Shown: positions 1 to 8,330 of the stretch, one piece after another
Numbering within the stretch: the stretch's first letter is position 1
Layout of the letters: every line of letters starts with the position of its first letter
Translations under genes and position numbers: made by a program
Assembly (NCBI RefSeq): GCF_001262635.1
Contig: NZ_JXYH01000002.1
Location: forward strand, 62,001 to 126,000
DNA from: Aestuariivita boseongensis
Lineage (GTDB): Bacteria > Pseudomonadota > Alphaproteobacteria > Rhodobacterales > Rhodobacteraceae
Length of the DNA stretch: 64,000 nucleotides
Direction of reading: 5' to 3'
Notes under the pieces: model-generated
What the model was told of the DNA's origin: nothing
Database searches by the model: none
Seen by the model: only the letters and a program-made list of their open reading frames with translations

Positions 1-411
1 ATAGTGATAGCTGATGTTCTTCCGCGCCTGGCTTTTGTGGTTGCGCTGAAACCAGAAGCGCAGCTTTTCAAAGGCGCGCACCAGACCCATACCGGGGAAC
101 CCGTCATAGATCCCTTCGTTATCCGCATGGACCAGATCCATGAACGCCTGCAGATCGGGCGTGGACCAGTCGCCATCCAGATAGGCATCGCAGAACCCCA
201 GATCGCCTTCCCGGATCAGGCGGGCAAAGACGTCATCGCTGTGAATATGCATTTCCGCCACCGGACCGGGGTTCTTCCCCTCGGCCCGAAAGACGCGACC
301 ATCGGGCAAAACCATGTCCAAACGTCCGTGGTTCAAATGCTCGGCCATATCGAAGACTGGCTTGAAATAGCGGGGCAGGTTCTTTTGACCGTCGGTCGAA
401 GTCAGGATCAT
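1..411 (-). CDS. Cyclopropane-fatty-acyl-phospholipid synthase family protein, N-terminal part (cut by window edge)
   Basis: An open leftward frame of 137 codons starts at ATG 411 and runs off the left edge. The reading contains HIHSDDVFARL and GDLGFCDAYLDGDW and ends with NISYHY. This matches the N-terminal part and the start of the NxSxHYD motif of SAM-dependent cyclopropane-fatty-acyl-phospholipid synthases, which methylenate unsaturated acyl chains of membrane lipids. The SAM-binding core lies outside the window, so the exact subfamily cannot be settled. It follows the photolyase gene by 79 nt on the same strand, so the two may be co-transcribed. Confidence 0.8.
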   Translation of the reverse strand, partial: MILTSTDGQKNLPRYFKPVFDMAEHLNHGRLDMVLPDGRVFRAEGKNPGPVAEMHIHSDDVFARLIREGDLGFCDAYLDGDWSTPDLQAFMDLVHADNEGIYDGFPGMGLVRAFEKLRFWFQRNHKSQARKNISYHY

Positions 412-490
412 TTACTGGTCTCTGTGGTTCTGATTGCGTGTCAGGCTAGGGGGGCAGGCCCCATACAGCAAGCCATGTCGTTCATATTTC

Positions 491-1915
491 TCAGAAATTC
501 CGATTTTCATAGGCGTCAAGCGCGCGCTTGCGCCCCTCATCCGCCGCCACGATCGGATCAGGATAGGAATCGTCGGGCGAGATGGCCCAGCGGCGCGGGA
601 TCGCCTCAAAATAGGACAGCGCCGCGTCCGATGGGTTCGCCATCCCCTCGGCAATCCAGTGCCGCACATAGGCCCTGTCAGGGTCGAACTTGTCCAGCTG
701 CGTCACCGGGTTGAAGACACGGAAGTAAGGCGTCGCATCCGGGCCAGAGCCCGCCGACCATTGCCAGCCCATCGCGTTGCTGGCGGGATCCCAGTCGATC
801 AGGCAGTCTTCGAACCATTTCAAACCGATCTGCCAGTGGCACATCAGATGTTTGGTCAGGTAAGACGCGACAATCATCCGCCCGCGATTGTGCATCCGGC
901 CCGTCACATACATCTCACGCAGCGCCGCATCGACAAAGCGGATGCCCGTGCGCGCCCGCTTCCACGCGATCACTTCGGATTTCCGCTCATCGTTGTTCCA
1001 GGGGAAGGCGTCCCAGTCTTCCTTCCAGTTTCCGGTCAGAATGCGCGGCGTATGGTGCATCAGGTGATAGGCAAATTCGCGCCAGACCAGCTCTTTCAGA
1101 AAGGTTTCCGCACCCTTCTTACCCTCTTCCATCATGCGCCGTCCGGCATGCCAGCATTGATGCGGGCTGATCTCTCCCAAAGCGAGGTTTTCCGACAGGT
1201 TCGACGTGCCGTCCTTGTCCGGCCGGTCGCGCGAACTGTCATAGCCGCTGACGATCTCGTCGATGAAATACCCAAGTCGATCCTGCGCCGCCCCTTCGCC
1301 CAACCGCACATGGGGGCGCACGATGTCCGCACCACGATTCATCGCGGCACCAAGCTGCCAATCATCCAGATCGTCGGACGCAGGCCAACTGCCAGGCGCG
1401 TCGATCTTTCCCGGAGCGCTTAGCGGGCTGTCCACATCCCTGTCCCTGACCATTTTCCAGAACGGCGTATAGACCTTGTAGAACCCGCCAGTCTTCGTTT
1501 CGACCGTCCAGGGTTCGAACATCAGATGACCGCCGAAGGATTTCGCTTCGATCCCGTCTTCCTTCAGCGTGCTTTTGATTGTCTTGTCCCGCGACACGCT
1601 ATCCGGATCATAAAGCCGCGACCAGTACACGGCCCCTGCCCCCGTCTCCTTGATCAGCGTGCGCAGCACCTCCAGCGCCTTGCCCCGCCGCAAGATCAAC
1701 CGGCTGCCCTTGTCCTTTAACGTCCCGGCCAGATGCTCCAAACCCAGCCCCAGGCGCCATTTCGGCGCCGCGCCAAGGCCGTCAACCAAATCATCGCAGA
1801 TGAAAACAGGGGTCACCGGTCGCCCGCTTTCGCAAGCCGCGTGCAAAGCCGGGTGGTCGGAAACCCGCAAATCCCGCCGGTACCAAAGGATAATCGGTGA
1901 GCTATCGCCTGCCAT
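491..1915 (-). CDS. phrB: Deoxyribodipyrimidine photolyase (CPD photolyase, class I)
   Basis: Light-driven repair of cyclobutane pyrimidine dimers in cytosolic DNA. The 474 residues are the normal length. The N-terminal Rossmann-type antenna domain begins ILWYRRDLRVSDHPAL. The C-terminal FAD domain carries TGIRFVDAALREMYVTGRMHNR and the segment from NAMGWQWSAGSGPDA to PYFRVFNP, typical of the photolyase/cryptochrome family. ATG 1915 has AGGA about 10 nt upstream. A CPD photolyase is preferred over a cryptochrome because the substrate-cavity motifs are intact, but this is family-level inference. The truncated fatty-acyl synthase gene follows on the same strand. Confidence 0.93.
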   Translation of the reverse strand: MAGDSSPIILWYRRDLRVSDHPALHAACESGRPVTPVFICDDLVDGLGAAPKWRLGLGLEHLAGTLKDKGSRLILRRGKALEVLRTLIKETGAGAVYWSRLYDPDSVSRDKTIKSTLKEDGIEAKSFGGHLMFEPWTVETKTGGFYKVYTPFWKMVRDRDVDSPLSAPGKIDAPGSWPASDDLDDWQLGAAMNRGADIVRPHVRLGEGAAQDRLGYFIDEIVSGYDSSRDRPDKDGTSNLSENLALGEISPHQCWHAGRRMMEEGKKGAETFLKELVWREFAYHLMHHTPRILTGNWKEDWDAFPWNNDERKSEVIAWKRARTGIRFVDAALREMYVTGRMHNRGRMIVASYLTKHLMCHWQIGLKWFEDCLIDWDPASNAMGWQWSAGSGPDATPYFRVFNPVTQLDKFDPDRAYVRHWIAEGMANPSDAALSYFEAIPRRWAISPDDSYPDPIVAADEGRKRALDAYENRNF

Positions 1916-1940
1916 GACTGCCTGTTCCTTCTTTTGAAAG

Positions 1941-1987
1941 GAATACGCGCCGGGGGAAGCTGCGGATCAATTACCGTTACGTTAATT
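1941..1987 (-). promoter_or_regulatory. Possible phrB promoter/operator region
   Basis: Upstream of phrB the minus strand reads TGATCC (1969-1964), 18 nt, then TATTC. TGATC-type -35 elements are known for ECF group IV RpoE promoters in Rhodobacter, where phrA is a known target. An imperfect 19-bp palindrome (AATTA and CGT arms around 1969-1987) overlaps it. The -10 match is poor, so this is tentative. Confidence 0.3.
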
Positions 1988-1989
1988 GG

Positions 1990-3213
1990 TCACAGAACAT
2001 CATCCAGCGCGTTCAGCAACTGGTCGACCTCGGCCCGGCTGGTGTAATGGACGAAACTCAGGCGCAAAACGCCCTGTTCCGGATCGACGCCCATCGCCTC
2101 CAGCGGGCGGTGAGCATAGAAATCTCCGCCCCCGCAATTAATCCCATACTCGGCCAGCTTGGCCGCCACGGGTTCAGCGGGCCGGTTCAGCGCCAGCGCC
2201 ACCGTGGGCGCGCGATGTTCTGCGTCCGAGGGGCCAAGAAGCCGCACCGCGTTGCGCGACTTCACCGCATCCAGCAGGGGCTGCAGGATCTCGACCTCAT
2301 GGGCGCGCATCAGATCATGGGCCAGCGCCGCGCGCCCTGCCGGATCCAGATCGCCGCCGCCATGGTGGCCGGCCAGCGCGTCGACGTAATCGGCCATCCC
2401 CGCACAGGCCGCCACCTGGGCGTGATCCGGGCCAGCAGGCGTGAAGCGCTTGTAAAGCGTGCCGCCGTTGAAGTGATGGCCCTGATTGGGCAGCATGTCC
2501 CCCAAAGCACGGCGGATCACCATGATCCCCTGATGCGGCCCATAGGTTTTATAGCTGGAGAACAGATAAATATCCGGCCCCAGCTCGCCCACATTCGGAA
2601 ACCCGTGCGGTGCATAAGACACACCGTCTACACAGACAAAAGCCCCTGCCGCATGGGCAATTGCCGTGATCTCGATCACCGGGTTGATCTCGCCCACCAC
2701 GTTGGAGCAATGCGGGAAAGAGACCAGCCTGACTTTCTCGTCCAGCAGGTCTTCCAGGTCTTCGGGGTTCAGACGCCCGCTATCCGGGTCGATCTGCCAT
2801 TCGCGAATCTCGATCCCGTCGTCGGCCAGCCTGCGCCAGGGCCCGGAATTGGCCTCGTGATCCTGGTTGGTCACCACGATTGCCTCGCCCGGCGACATCC
2901 ATTGCCGAAAGGCCTGCGCCAGAACATAAGTGTTCTGCGTGGTCGACGGGCCAAAAGACAGCTCGTCCCGCGCCACACCCAGCATCGCGGACAAGCGCGT
3001 GCGCGCCTCGTCCATTTCTTCGCCACCCAGACGGCTGGCCTCATAGGCGGAATAGGGTTGCACCTTACGCTGCCGATAAAACCGCGTCAGCCGGTCGATG
3101 ACGGCACCACAGGCGTAAGACCCACCGGCGTTTTCAAAGAAGGCCTGGCCCTGCAGCGAAGGTTCGGAAAAAGCAGGGAACTGCGCCCGCACGAAATCAA
3201 GATCAAGTGTCAT
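1990..3213 (-). CDS. Class V aminotransferase, cysteine desulfurase-like protein
   Basis: PLP-dependent fold-type I enzyme of about 407 residues. Lys222 in SSYKTYGPH is the likely Schiff-base lysine. NQDHEANSGPW (116-126) and CVDGVSYAPHG (194-204) fit the PLP pocket. The sequence resembles the SufS/CsdA-like family often annotated as cysteine desulfurase-like, but no Fe-S assembly genes are nearby, so the substrate is unknown. ATG 3213 is chosen because the frame further upstream begins only with TTG and carries a basic, non-conserved tail. The gene lies downstream of the BCCT transporter, separated by a hairpin terminator, so it may be transcribed separately. Confidence 0.8.
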   Translation of the reverse strand: MTLDLDFVRAQFPAFSEPSLQGQAFFENAGGSYACGAVIDRLTRFYRQRKVQPYSAYEASRLGGEEMDEARTRLSAMLGVARDELSFGPSTTQNTYVLAQAFRQWMSPGEAIVVTNQDHEANSGPWRRLADDGIEIREWQIDPDSGRLNPEDLEDLLDEKVRLVSFPHCSNVVGEINPVIEITAIAHAAGAFVCVDGVSYAPHGFPNVGELGPDIYLFSSYKTYGPHQGIMVIRRALGDMLPNQGHHFNGGTLYKRFTPAGPDHAQVAACAGMADYVDALAGHHGGGDLDPAGRAALAHDLMRAHEVEILQPLLDAVKSRNAVRLLGPSDAEHRAPTVALALNRPAEPVAAKLAEYGINCGGGDFYAHRPLEAMGVDPEQGVLRLSFVHYTSRAEVDQLLNALDDVL

Positions 3214-3230
3214 GCGCCGCAGAAAACGAC

Positions 3231-3260
3231 GCGCGCCGGGCCTCGTCAAGCCCGGCGCGC
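3231..3260 (-). terminator. Hairpin terminator after the BCCT transporter gene
   Basis: An 11-bp GC stem (GCGCGCCGGGC with its complement) closes an 8-nt loop. On the minus strand it is followed by GTCGTTTTC. It lies 21 nt past the transporter stop codon. Confidence 0.6.
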
Positions 3261-3281
3261 ACCTTGGTCACAAATGGACCG

Positions 3282-5015
3282 TTACTTCATTTCCCGCCGC
3301 TCGGTCATCAGTCCGCGGAAGATCGCAAAACACATGACCAGCAAGACCGCGGTGAAGAACAATCCGGTCGAGATCACCATCGCCTGAAGACTGTCCAGAC
3401 CAGCGGTCCCTGCAGCCCCCAGAAGCAGCACTGCCGCCACGGCGCCTTCGAAGATGCACCAGAAGATCCGCTGCGACACAGGCGCATCGACCTTGCCGCC
3501 AGCTGTGATCGTGTCGATCACAAGGCTGCCAGAGTCCGACGATGTCACGAAGAAGATGATCACCAGCACCACCGCCAGAACCGACGTGATCGAGGCCAGT
3601 GGCAGCTCACCCAGCATCGCAAACAGCGAGATTTCGGGTTTATACGCCGCAATCACGTTCTGGAACACGCCCGAGTCGGTCGCACCGGCAATCACCTGGC
3701 TGATCGCCGTGCCACCGAATGTCGCCATCCAGAACACGCAGACCAGCGACGGGATCAGCAGGACGCAGACCACGAATTCACGCACCGTCCGCCCGCGGGA
3801 AACACGCGCGATAAACATGCCGACGAAGGGCGACCAGGAAATCCACCACGCCCAATAGAAGGTTGTCCAGCCATGCAGGAATCCGGTGTCTTCACGACCA
3901 ACCGGGTTCGACAGCGGCACGATCTCACGTGCATAGGCTGCCAGCCCGCCAAAGAAATCGCCCAGAATCGCGATGGACGGTCCTGCGATAAACACGAAGA
4001 CAAGCAAAAGCGCGGCAAGGCCCATGTTGATTTCTGACAGGACCTTCACCCCGCCATCCAGACCGCGCACCACCGAAATCAGCGCAATCGCGGTGATAAA
4101 GGCGATGATCAGAACCAGCAGCACCGAGCTGTCATTGGACGCATCCGCATTCCCCCACAGAAAGCCCATGAAGTTGCGCGTGCCGTCCTCGGCACTGCCC
4201 GACCCGAACACCTCGGTTAGACCCGAGGCGACCTGCGTCGCGCCAAACCCCAGAGAGGTCGCCAGACCGAACAGCGTTGCAAAGGCGGCAATCGTGTCGA
4301 TCGCATTGCCCCAGAACCCCCAGACCCGTTCGCCCAAGAGCGGATAAAAGGCCGAGCGCAACGTCAGCGGCAATCCCTTGTTGTAACTGAAAAGCGCAAG
4401 CGCCAGCGCCACGATCGCATAGATCGCCCAAGGGTGCAGACCCCAGTGGAAAATCGTCGCCGCCATCGCCATTTGCCGCGCCGCTTCAACCTGCGCCGCA
4501 TCCGCCACGACACCATCGACGATACCAAGCTCGCCGCCCAGGGGTTGGTCTCCCCATGGGGTGCCGAAATAGTAGACAGGCTCAAGCACGCCGAAGAACA
4601 TCAGGCCAATACCCATGCCTGCAGCAAACAACATCGCAAACCACGCAGGATAACTGTAGTCCGGCCGCGCCTCGGACCCGCCCAGCCGGACCGATCCCCA
4701 GGGTGTCACGATCAGGATCAGCGCAAAGACCACGAACAGGTTGGCCGACATCAGGAAAAACCAATCGAACTGGCTTTTGACATAGTTCCGGATCGCAAGG
4801 AATGTGTCACGCGACCACTCGGGCGCGATCAGCGCCAGTCCCACGAACAGCACGACCATTACGGCCGAAACCACGAAGACGGGGTTGTGAATATCAAGCC
4901 GGAAAGGCCCGATTCTCGTTTCGATATTGTCCTGACCGATCTCGTAATCGGTCTCGATGATATCCGACGCGCCTTCTGGCGCAGGGATACCCTGGTTTAC
5001 TGTTTCATCGGCCAT
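3282..5015 (-). CDS. BCCT-family betaine/carnitine/choline/DMSP transporter
   Basis: Inner-membrane secondary transporter of 577 residues with about twelve hydrophobic helices. The glycine-rich GMGIGLMF motif (133-140) and the Trp-rich FYWAWWISWSPFVGMFIARV segment (386-405) are hallmarks of the BetP/BetT/DddT family, which imports quaternary amines and DMSP. The N-terminal cytosolic tail is acidic, and there is no long C-terminal osmosensing tail. A strong AGGAGGG ribosome site precedes ATG 5015. Position just beyond acuI and usp, in the same direction as dmdA, suggests DMSP or glycine betaine as substrate. That is inference from context. Confidence 0.92.
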   Translation of the reverse strand: MADETVNQGIPAPEGASDIIETDYEIGQDNIETRIGPFRLDIHNPVFVVSAVMVVLFVGLALIAPEWSRDTFLAIRNYVKSQFDWFFLMSANLFVVFALILIVTPWGSVRLGGSEARPDYSYPAWFAMLFAAGMGIGLMFFGVLEPVYYFGTPWGDQPLGGELGIVDGVVADAAQVEAARQMAMAATIFHWGLHPWAIYAIVALALALFSYNKGLPLTLRSAFYPLLGERVWGFWGNAIDTIAAFATLFGLATSLGFGATQVASGLTEVFGSGSAEDGTRNFMGFLWGNADASNDSSVLLVLIIAFITAIALISVVRGLDGGVKVLSEINMGLAALLLVFVFIAGPSIAILGDFFGGLAAYAREIVPLSNPVGREDTGFLHGWTTFYWAWWISWSPFVGMFIARVSRGRTVREFVVCVLLIPSLVCVFWMATFGGTAISQVIAGATDSGVFQNVIAAYKPEISLFAMLGELPLASITSVLAVVLVIIFFVTSSDSGSLVIDTITAGGKVDAPVSQRIFWCIFEGAVAAVLLLGAAGTAGLDSLQAMVISTGLFFTAVLLVMCFAIFRGLMTERREMK

Positions 5016-5064
5016 GTGGCCTTCCCTCCTGTTATGCTTTTTGGTTCAGGCGTGCCCGGCCGGA

Positions 5065-5481
5065 TCAGTCACGGACCAGCATGACCGAAGCCTTGGCATG
5101 CTGCGACAGATACGGCCCGTGGCCTTCAAATATGTAGTCACTCAAACCCGGCTTGTGGCTTTGCATCACGACAAGGTCCGCGCCGGTATCGGCCACCGCC
5201 TTCAGCAGCGCCTTATCCATATCCACCGCCGGGTCGTGACTTTCGACCATATGGCTCGTGGCGGTGATTCCGTGCTGGCCGGATTGGCCTGCAGCGAAAT
5301 CGGCCAGCTTGGATTTGTACTCCGCTGGTGTATGCGCCACTGACCCCGGCGTCTGTGCCGTGACCCCGACATAGACGATTTCCGCCCCGTATTGACCCGC
5401 TAGACCGGCCGCGCATGTCAAAGCGCGATCCAGCGAAGCCGCATGGGCAAGATCGACAGGTACCATGATTTTGCTGAACAA
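5065..5481 (-). CDS. Universal stress protein (UspA family), TTG start
   Basis: 138-residue single-domain Usp protein. It begins FSKIMVPVDLAH, has a central DLVVMQSHKPGLSDYIFEGHG segment that resembles the nucleotide-binding G-x2-G-x9-G(S/T) region, and ends ASVMLVRD. TTG 5481 is chosen because GGAGGAGGG sits 4 nt in front of it and this gives the canonical Usp N-terminus. The frame remains open upstream but without a family match. Usp proteins bind ATP/AMP and support stress survival. It lies between acuI and the BCCT gene, 49 nt from the latter, which suggests linkage to osmolyte stress. Confidence 0.88.
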   Translation of the reverse strand: MFSKIMVPVDLAHAASLDRALTCAAGLAGQYGAEIVYVGVTAQTPGSVAHTPAEYKSKLADFAAGQSGQHGITATSHMVESHDPAVDMDKALLKAVADTGADLVVMQSHKPGLSDYIFEGHGPYLSQHAKASVMLVRD

Positions 5482-5670
5482 TTGTCCCTCCTCCTCAGCG
5501 CGCCCATGACAGGGCGCCGTCTCAGACCAACGCTCGACGAGCGTGTCCCGGCGCCTATTTTTTTGGCACCTGAGATAGGAGGAGCCTAACGCGCGTGCCT
5601 GCAGAAATGCAAACACACGCGACCAGCTGTCGCCCGGGAGCGACGCATCAGGCTGTCAATAAGGGCTGTA

Positions 5671-6660
5671 TCAGGCGTTCACGTCGACAACGACGCGGCC
5701 CTTGACCTGGCCCTTCAGGATATCGGCACCCAGTTGCGGCAGGTCCGCAAGGGTTGCCGGATGCGCCATCGCCTCCAGCTTTTCCATGGGCAGGTCGCTG
5801 GCGATCCGCTCCCAGGCGCGCAGACGGTTGTCATAGGGCTGCATCACGCTGTCGATGCCCAGAAGGTTCACCCCACGCAGCAGAAACGGAATGACGGTTG
5901 CAGGCAAGGCCGCGCCGCCTGCAAGGCCCACAGCGGCGACCGAGCCGCCATATTTCATCTGCCCCAGCACCCGCGCCAGCATCGCGCCGCCCACGGCGTC
6001 GACGCAACCGGCCCATGTTTCGCCCTCCAGCGGGCGCTTGGTGGTCTCGTTGATGTCTTCGCGCGGTACGATCTGCGTGGCCCCCAGCGATGTCAGGTAA
6101 TCGGCGGTTTCGGGCCGCCCGGTGACTGCGGCCACCTCATATCCCAGATTGGCCAGGATCGCCGTTGCCACCGACCCCACGCCGCCAGCAGCACCAGTGA
6201 CCAGCACCGGGCCTTGCCCCGGTTTCAGACCGTGATCTTCCAGTGCCATCACCGCCAGCATCGCGGTGAACCCGGCTGTTCCGACAGCCATGGCCTGGCG
6301 GCTATCCAGACCGCCGGGCAGCGGCACCAGCCAATCGGCCTTCACCCGGGCTTTCTGCGCATAACCGCCCCAATGCACCTCGCCCACACGCCAGCCGGTC
6401 AGCACCACCTTGTCGCCGGGTTTGTACCGGTCATCACTGCTTTCCTCGACCGTGCCGGCAAAATCGATACCCGGCACATGCGGGTATTGCCGGACAAGAC
6501 CGCCACCCGGACCGATGCAGAGGCCGTCCTTGTAGTTCACAGTCGAATACTCGACCGCAACGGTCACATCGCCCTCGGGCAAATCCGCGACGCTCAGGTC
6601 TTCCACGGCCGCGGATGTCTTCCCGCTCTCTTCGTCCTTGCGTACAACCAGTGCCTTCAT
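5671..6660 (-). CDS. acuI: Acrylyl-CoA reductase (NADPH)
   Basis: 329-residue medium-chain dehydrogenase/reductase of the AcuI/YhdH family, which reduces toxic acryloyl-CoA to propionyl-CoA during DMSP cleavage catabolism. The N-terminus MKALVVRKDE, the substrate region STVNYKDGLCIGPGGGLVRQ, the PGIDFAGTVE block and the NADPH-binding GAAGGVGSVA (156-165) are all present. ATG 6660 follows a GGGAG ribosome site and yields the family N-terminus. The gene directly follows dmdA (60 nt), the arrangement known from Ruegeria and other Roseobacters where dmdA and acuI are co-transcribed. Confidence 0.95.
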   Translation of the reverse strand: MKALVVRKDEESGKTSAAVEDLSVADLPEGDVTVAVEYSTVNYKDGLCIGPGGGLVRQYPHVPGIDFAGTVEESSDDRYKPGDKVVLTGWRVGEVHWGGYAQKARVKADWLVPLPGGLDSRQAMAVGTAGFTAMLAVMALEDHGLKPGQGPVLVTGAAGGVGSVATAILANLGYEVAAVTGRPETADYLTSLGATQIVPREDINETTKRPLEGETWAGCVDAVGGAMLARVLGQMKYGGSVAAVGLAGGAALPATVIPFLLRGVNLLGIDSVMQPYDNRLRAWERIASDLPMEKLEAMAHPATLADLPQLGADILKGQVKGRVVVDVNA

Positions 6661-6676
6661 CTCGCCAACTCCCATG

Positions 6677-6695
6677 TTCTTCTTGCCAAAAATAC
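6677..6695 (-). repeat. 3'-end motif copy A (GTATTTTTGGCAAGAAGAA)
   Basis: On the minus strand this reads GTATTTTTGGCAAGAAGAA, 26 nt after the dmdA stop and 17 nt before the acuI start. A GCCCG-TTG-CGGGC hairpin sits right after the dmdA stop. Similar sequence occurs at 29682-29702 and 38036-38055, each in the sense direction just after a stop codon. Confidence 0.55.
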
Positions 6696-6720
6696 GAATT
6701 CCGCAGGCCCGCAACGGGCG

Positions 6721-7824
6721 CTACAGCCAGAATTTCTCGTGCACGGTGGCCATGCGCATGCCATCCTGGGTTTCAACCTCAAGGCGGGTGCCTTCGTTCC
6801 AGTGGGTCATCCGCACCATCCCGATAGACACGTTGGTCTGAAAATCAGGCGACCATGCCGCCGAGGTGACTTGCCCCACCCGCTTGCCATCCGCGTAAAG
6901 CGGCCAGGCGCGGTCGCAGCGGGGCACCTTGTCGCCGTCAATGGCAATCGCGCGGATCTGTTGCACCGGGCCTTCCTTGGCCACGCGCAACAAAGCGTCC
7001 CGTCCGATACAGCCAATCGCCGTCTGCGTGTCGCAGAATCGGCCCAGCCCGCATTCATGGGGCGTGTTGTCATCGGTCATGTCATTGCCGTAGCTCAGCA
7101 ACCCCGCCTCGATCCGCTCGATGCCATTGGGGCAGCCTGCGCGCACGTTCAGATCCTCGCCCGCCTTGAAAAGCTCATTCCAAAGCGGCATGCCCAGGTC
7201 CGAACCCTCGACATAGATCTCGAACCCGCCCTGTTTCGAATAGCCCGAGCGCGCAATCGCCAGATCGCGCCCCATGAACTGGAACATGTCAAAGCGGAAG
7301 AACCGGATATCGCGCACCCGGTCGCCAAAGACGCGGGCCAGCAGATCATCCGATTTCGGGCCCTGAATGGCCAGAGGACTCACGTCAGGTTCATCCACCA
7401 GCACGTCCAGCCTGTAGCCATTGGCGATCCCCTTGACCCACAACAGAAGGTCACTGTCGGCAATGGAAATCCACCAGCGATCCTCGGCCAGCTTCACCGC
7501 GACCGGATCGTTGAGCATACCGCCGGTTTCATCCACGATGGGCACATAGAAACACTGCCCCGGCAGCATCCGCCGCAGATCGCGTGGCGTCAGCATCTGC
7601 ATCAGGCGTCCCGCATCAGGGCCGCGCAGTTCGACCTGGCGTTCACAGGCAACGTCCCAGACCTGCACATGGTCCTTCAGATGCCGGTAATCCGCCTCCA
7701 CGCTCTCGAAAACTGTGGGCAGCAGCATGCGGTTATAGACCGTGTAGGCCGAGACACCCGCTGCTTCGACACCGTCGGAAAAAGGGGTGCGCCGCAACCG
7801 GCGGGACGGGGAAATCAGCGCCAT
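6721..7824 (-). CDS. dmdA: Dimethylsulfoniopropionate demethylase
   Basis: Tetrahydrofolate-dependent enzyme that removes a methyl group from DMSP to give methylmercaptopropionate, the first step of the demethylation route. It is a GcvT-like protein of 367 residues, the usual length. Hallmarks are TPFSDGVEAAGVSAYTVYN near the N-terminus, HVQVWDVACERQVEL, SGYSKQGGFEIYVEGSDLG, and AGCPNGIERIEAGLLSYGND. These blocks closely match Ruegeria pomeroyi DmdA as I recall it, rather than generic aminomethyltransferases. It overlaps the upstream DinB gene by 10 nt and is followed by acuI, so it is part of a five-gene operon. Confidence 0.96.
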   Translation of the reverse strand: MALISPSRRLRRTPFSDGVEAAGVSAYTVYNRMLLPTVFESVEADYRHLKDHVQVWDVACERQVELRGPDAGRLMQMLTPRDLRRMLPGQCFYVPIVDETGGMLNDPVAVKLAEDRWWISIADSDLLLWVKGIANGYRLDVLVDEPDVSPLAIQGPKSDDLLARVFGDRVRDIRFFRFDMFQFMGRDLAIARSGYSKQGGFEIYVEGSDLGMPLWNELFKAGEDLNVRAGCPNGIERIEAGLLSYGNDMTDDNTPHECGLGRFCDTQTAIGCIGRDALLRVAKEGPVQQIRAIAIDGDKVPRCDRAWPLYADGKRVGQVTSAAWSPDFQTNVSIGMVRMTHWNEGTRLEVETQDGMRMATVHEKFWL

Positions 7825-8330
7825 TCTGGGGCCTCATCTGGCATGAAGGGAATATCCGTATCCACCGTCTCGACCCCAAGCGCGGTCAGCGCGGCGTGAA
7901 CCTGCCCGCGATGATGCGTCTGGTGATTGAAGAAATGGGCCACGCACATGGCATAAGGCTTGGACATATCCCGTCCCAAAGCCCCCGAATACCAGGTCAG
8001 ATCACCCTCGAATGCGTCCTCTGCCACACTCCAGGACCAGGCGGCGATGCGGGAATCCAGGGTCGGACGCCCGCGCATCAATGCGGGCCAATCATAGGCC
8101 TTTCCGGTTTCAGTCAGCGGTCTTGCCGGAGCCTCTCCCCCATCAAAGCGCGACATCCACATCATGTCGGCCCACAGCAGGTGGCTCAGCGTCCCTCTGA
8201 TCGATCCCCAGAACAACCCGCGATCTGCCTCCCGCGCGGCCTCGTCCAACGCGTCCACGGCCTGAAACATCCACTGGTTCTGCCAGGCGTTATACCGCGC
8301 CATCATCTGCGCATAGGCAGGCGTGATCAT
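7815..8330 (-). CDS. DinB-family (DinB_2-like) protein in the dmdA operon
   Basis: 171-residue predicted four-helix-bundle protein of the DinB/YfiT superfamily. Candidate metal ligands are the His in TLSHLLWAD and two histidines in HFFNHQTHHRGQ, the classic DinB pattern. Relatives include thiol-dependent S-transferases and hydrolases. No substrate is known here. ATG 8330 overlaps the DUF1326 stop as ATGA, and the gene runs 10 nt into dmdA, so translational coupling to the demethylase is likely. A role in handling methanethiol, acrylate or a thiol adduct is speculation from context. Confidence 0.85.
   Translation of the reverse strand: MITPAYAQMMARYNAWQNQWMFQAVDALDEAAREADRGLFWGSIRGTLSHLLWADMMWMSRFDGGEAPARPLTETGKAYDWPALMRGRPTLDSRIAAWSWSVAEDAFEGDLTWYSGALGRDMSKPYAMCVAHFFNHQTHHRGQVHAALTALGVETVDTDIPFMPDEAPEWR

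Noticed and set aside
5734-7899. Long plus-strand open frame opposite acuI and dmdA
   Set aside because: Artefact of high GC; the minus strand holds two unmistakable enzymes.
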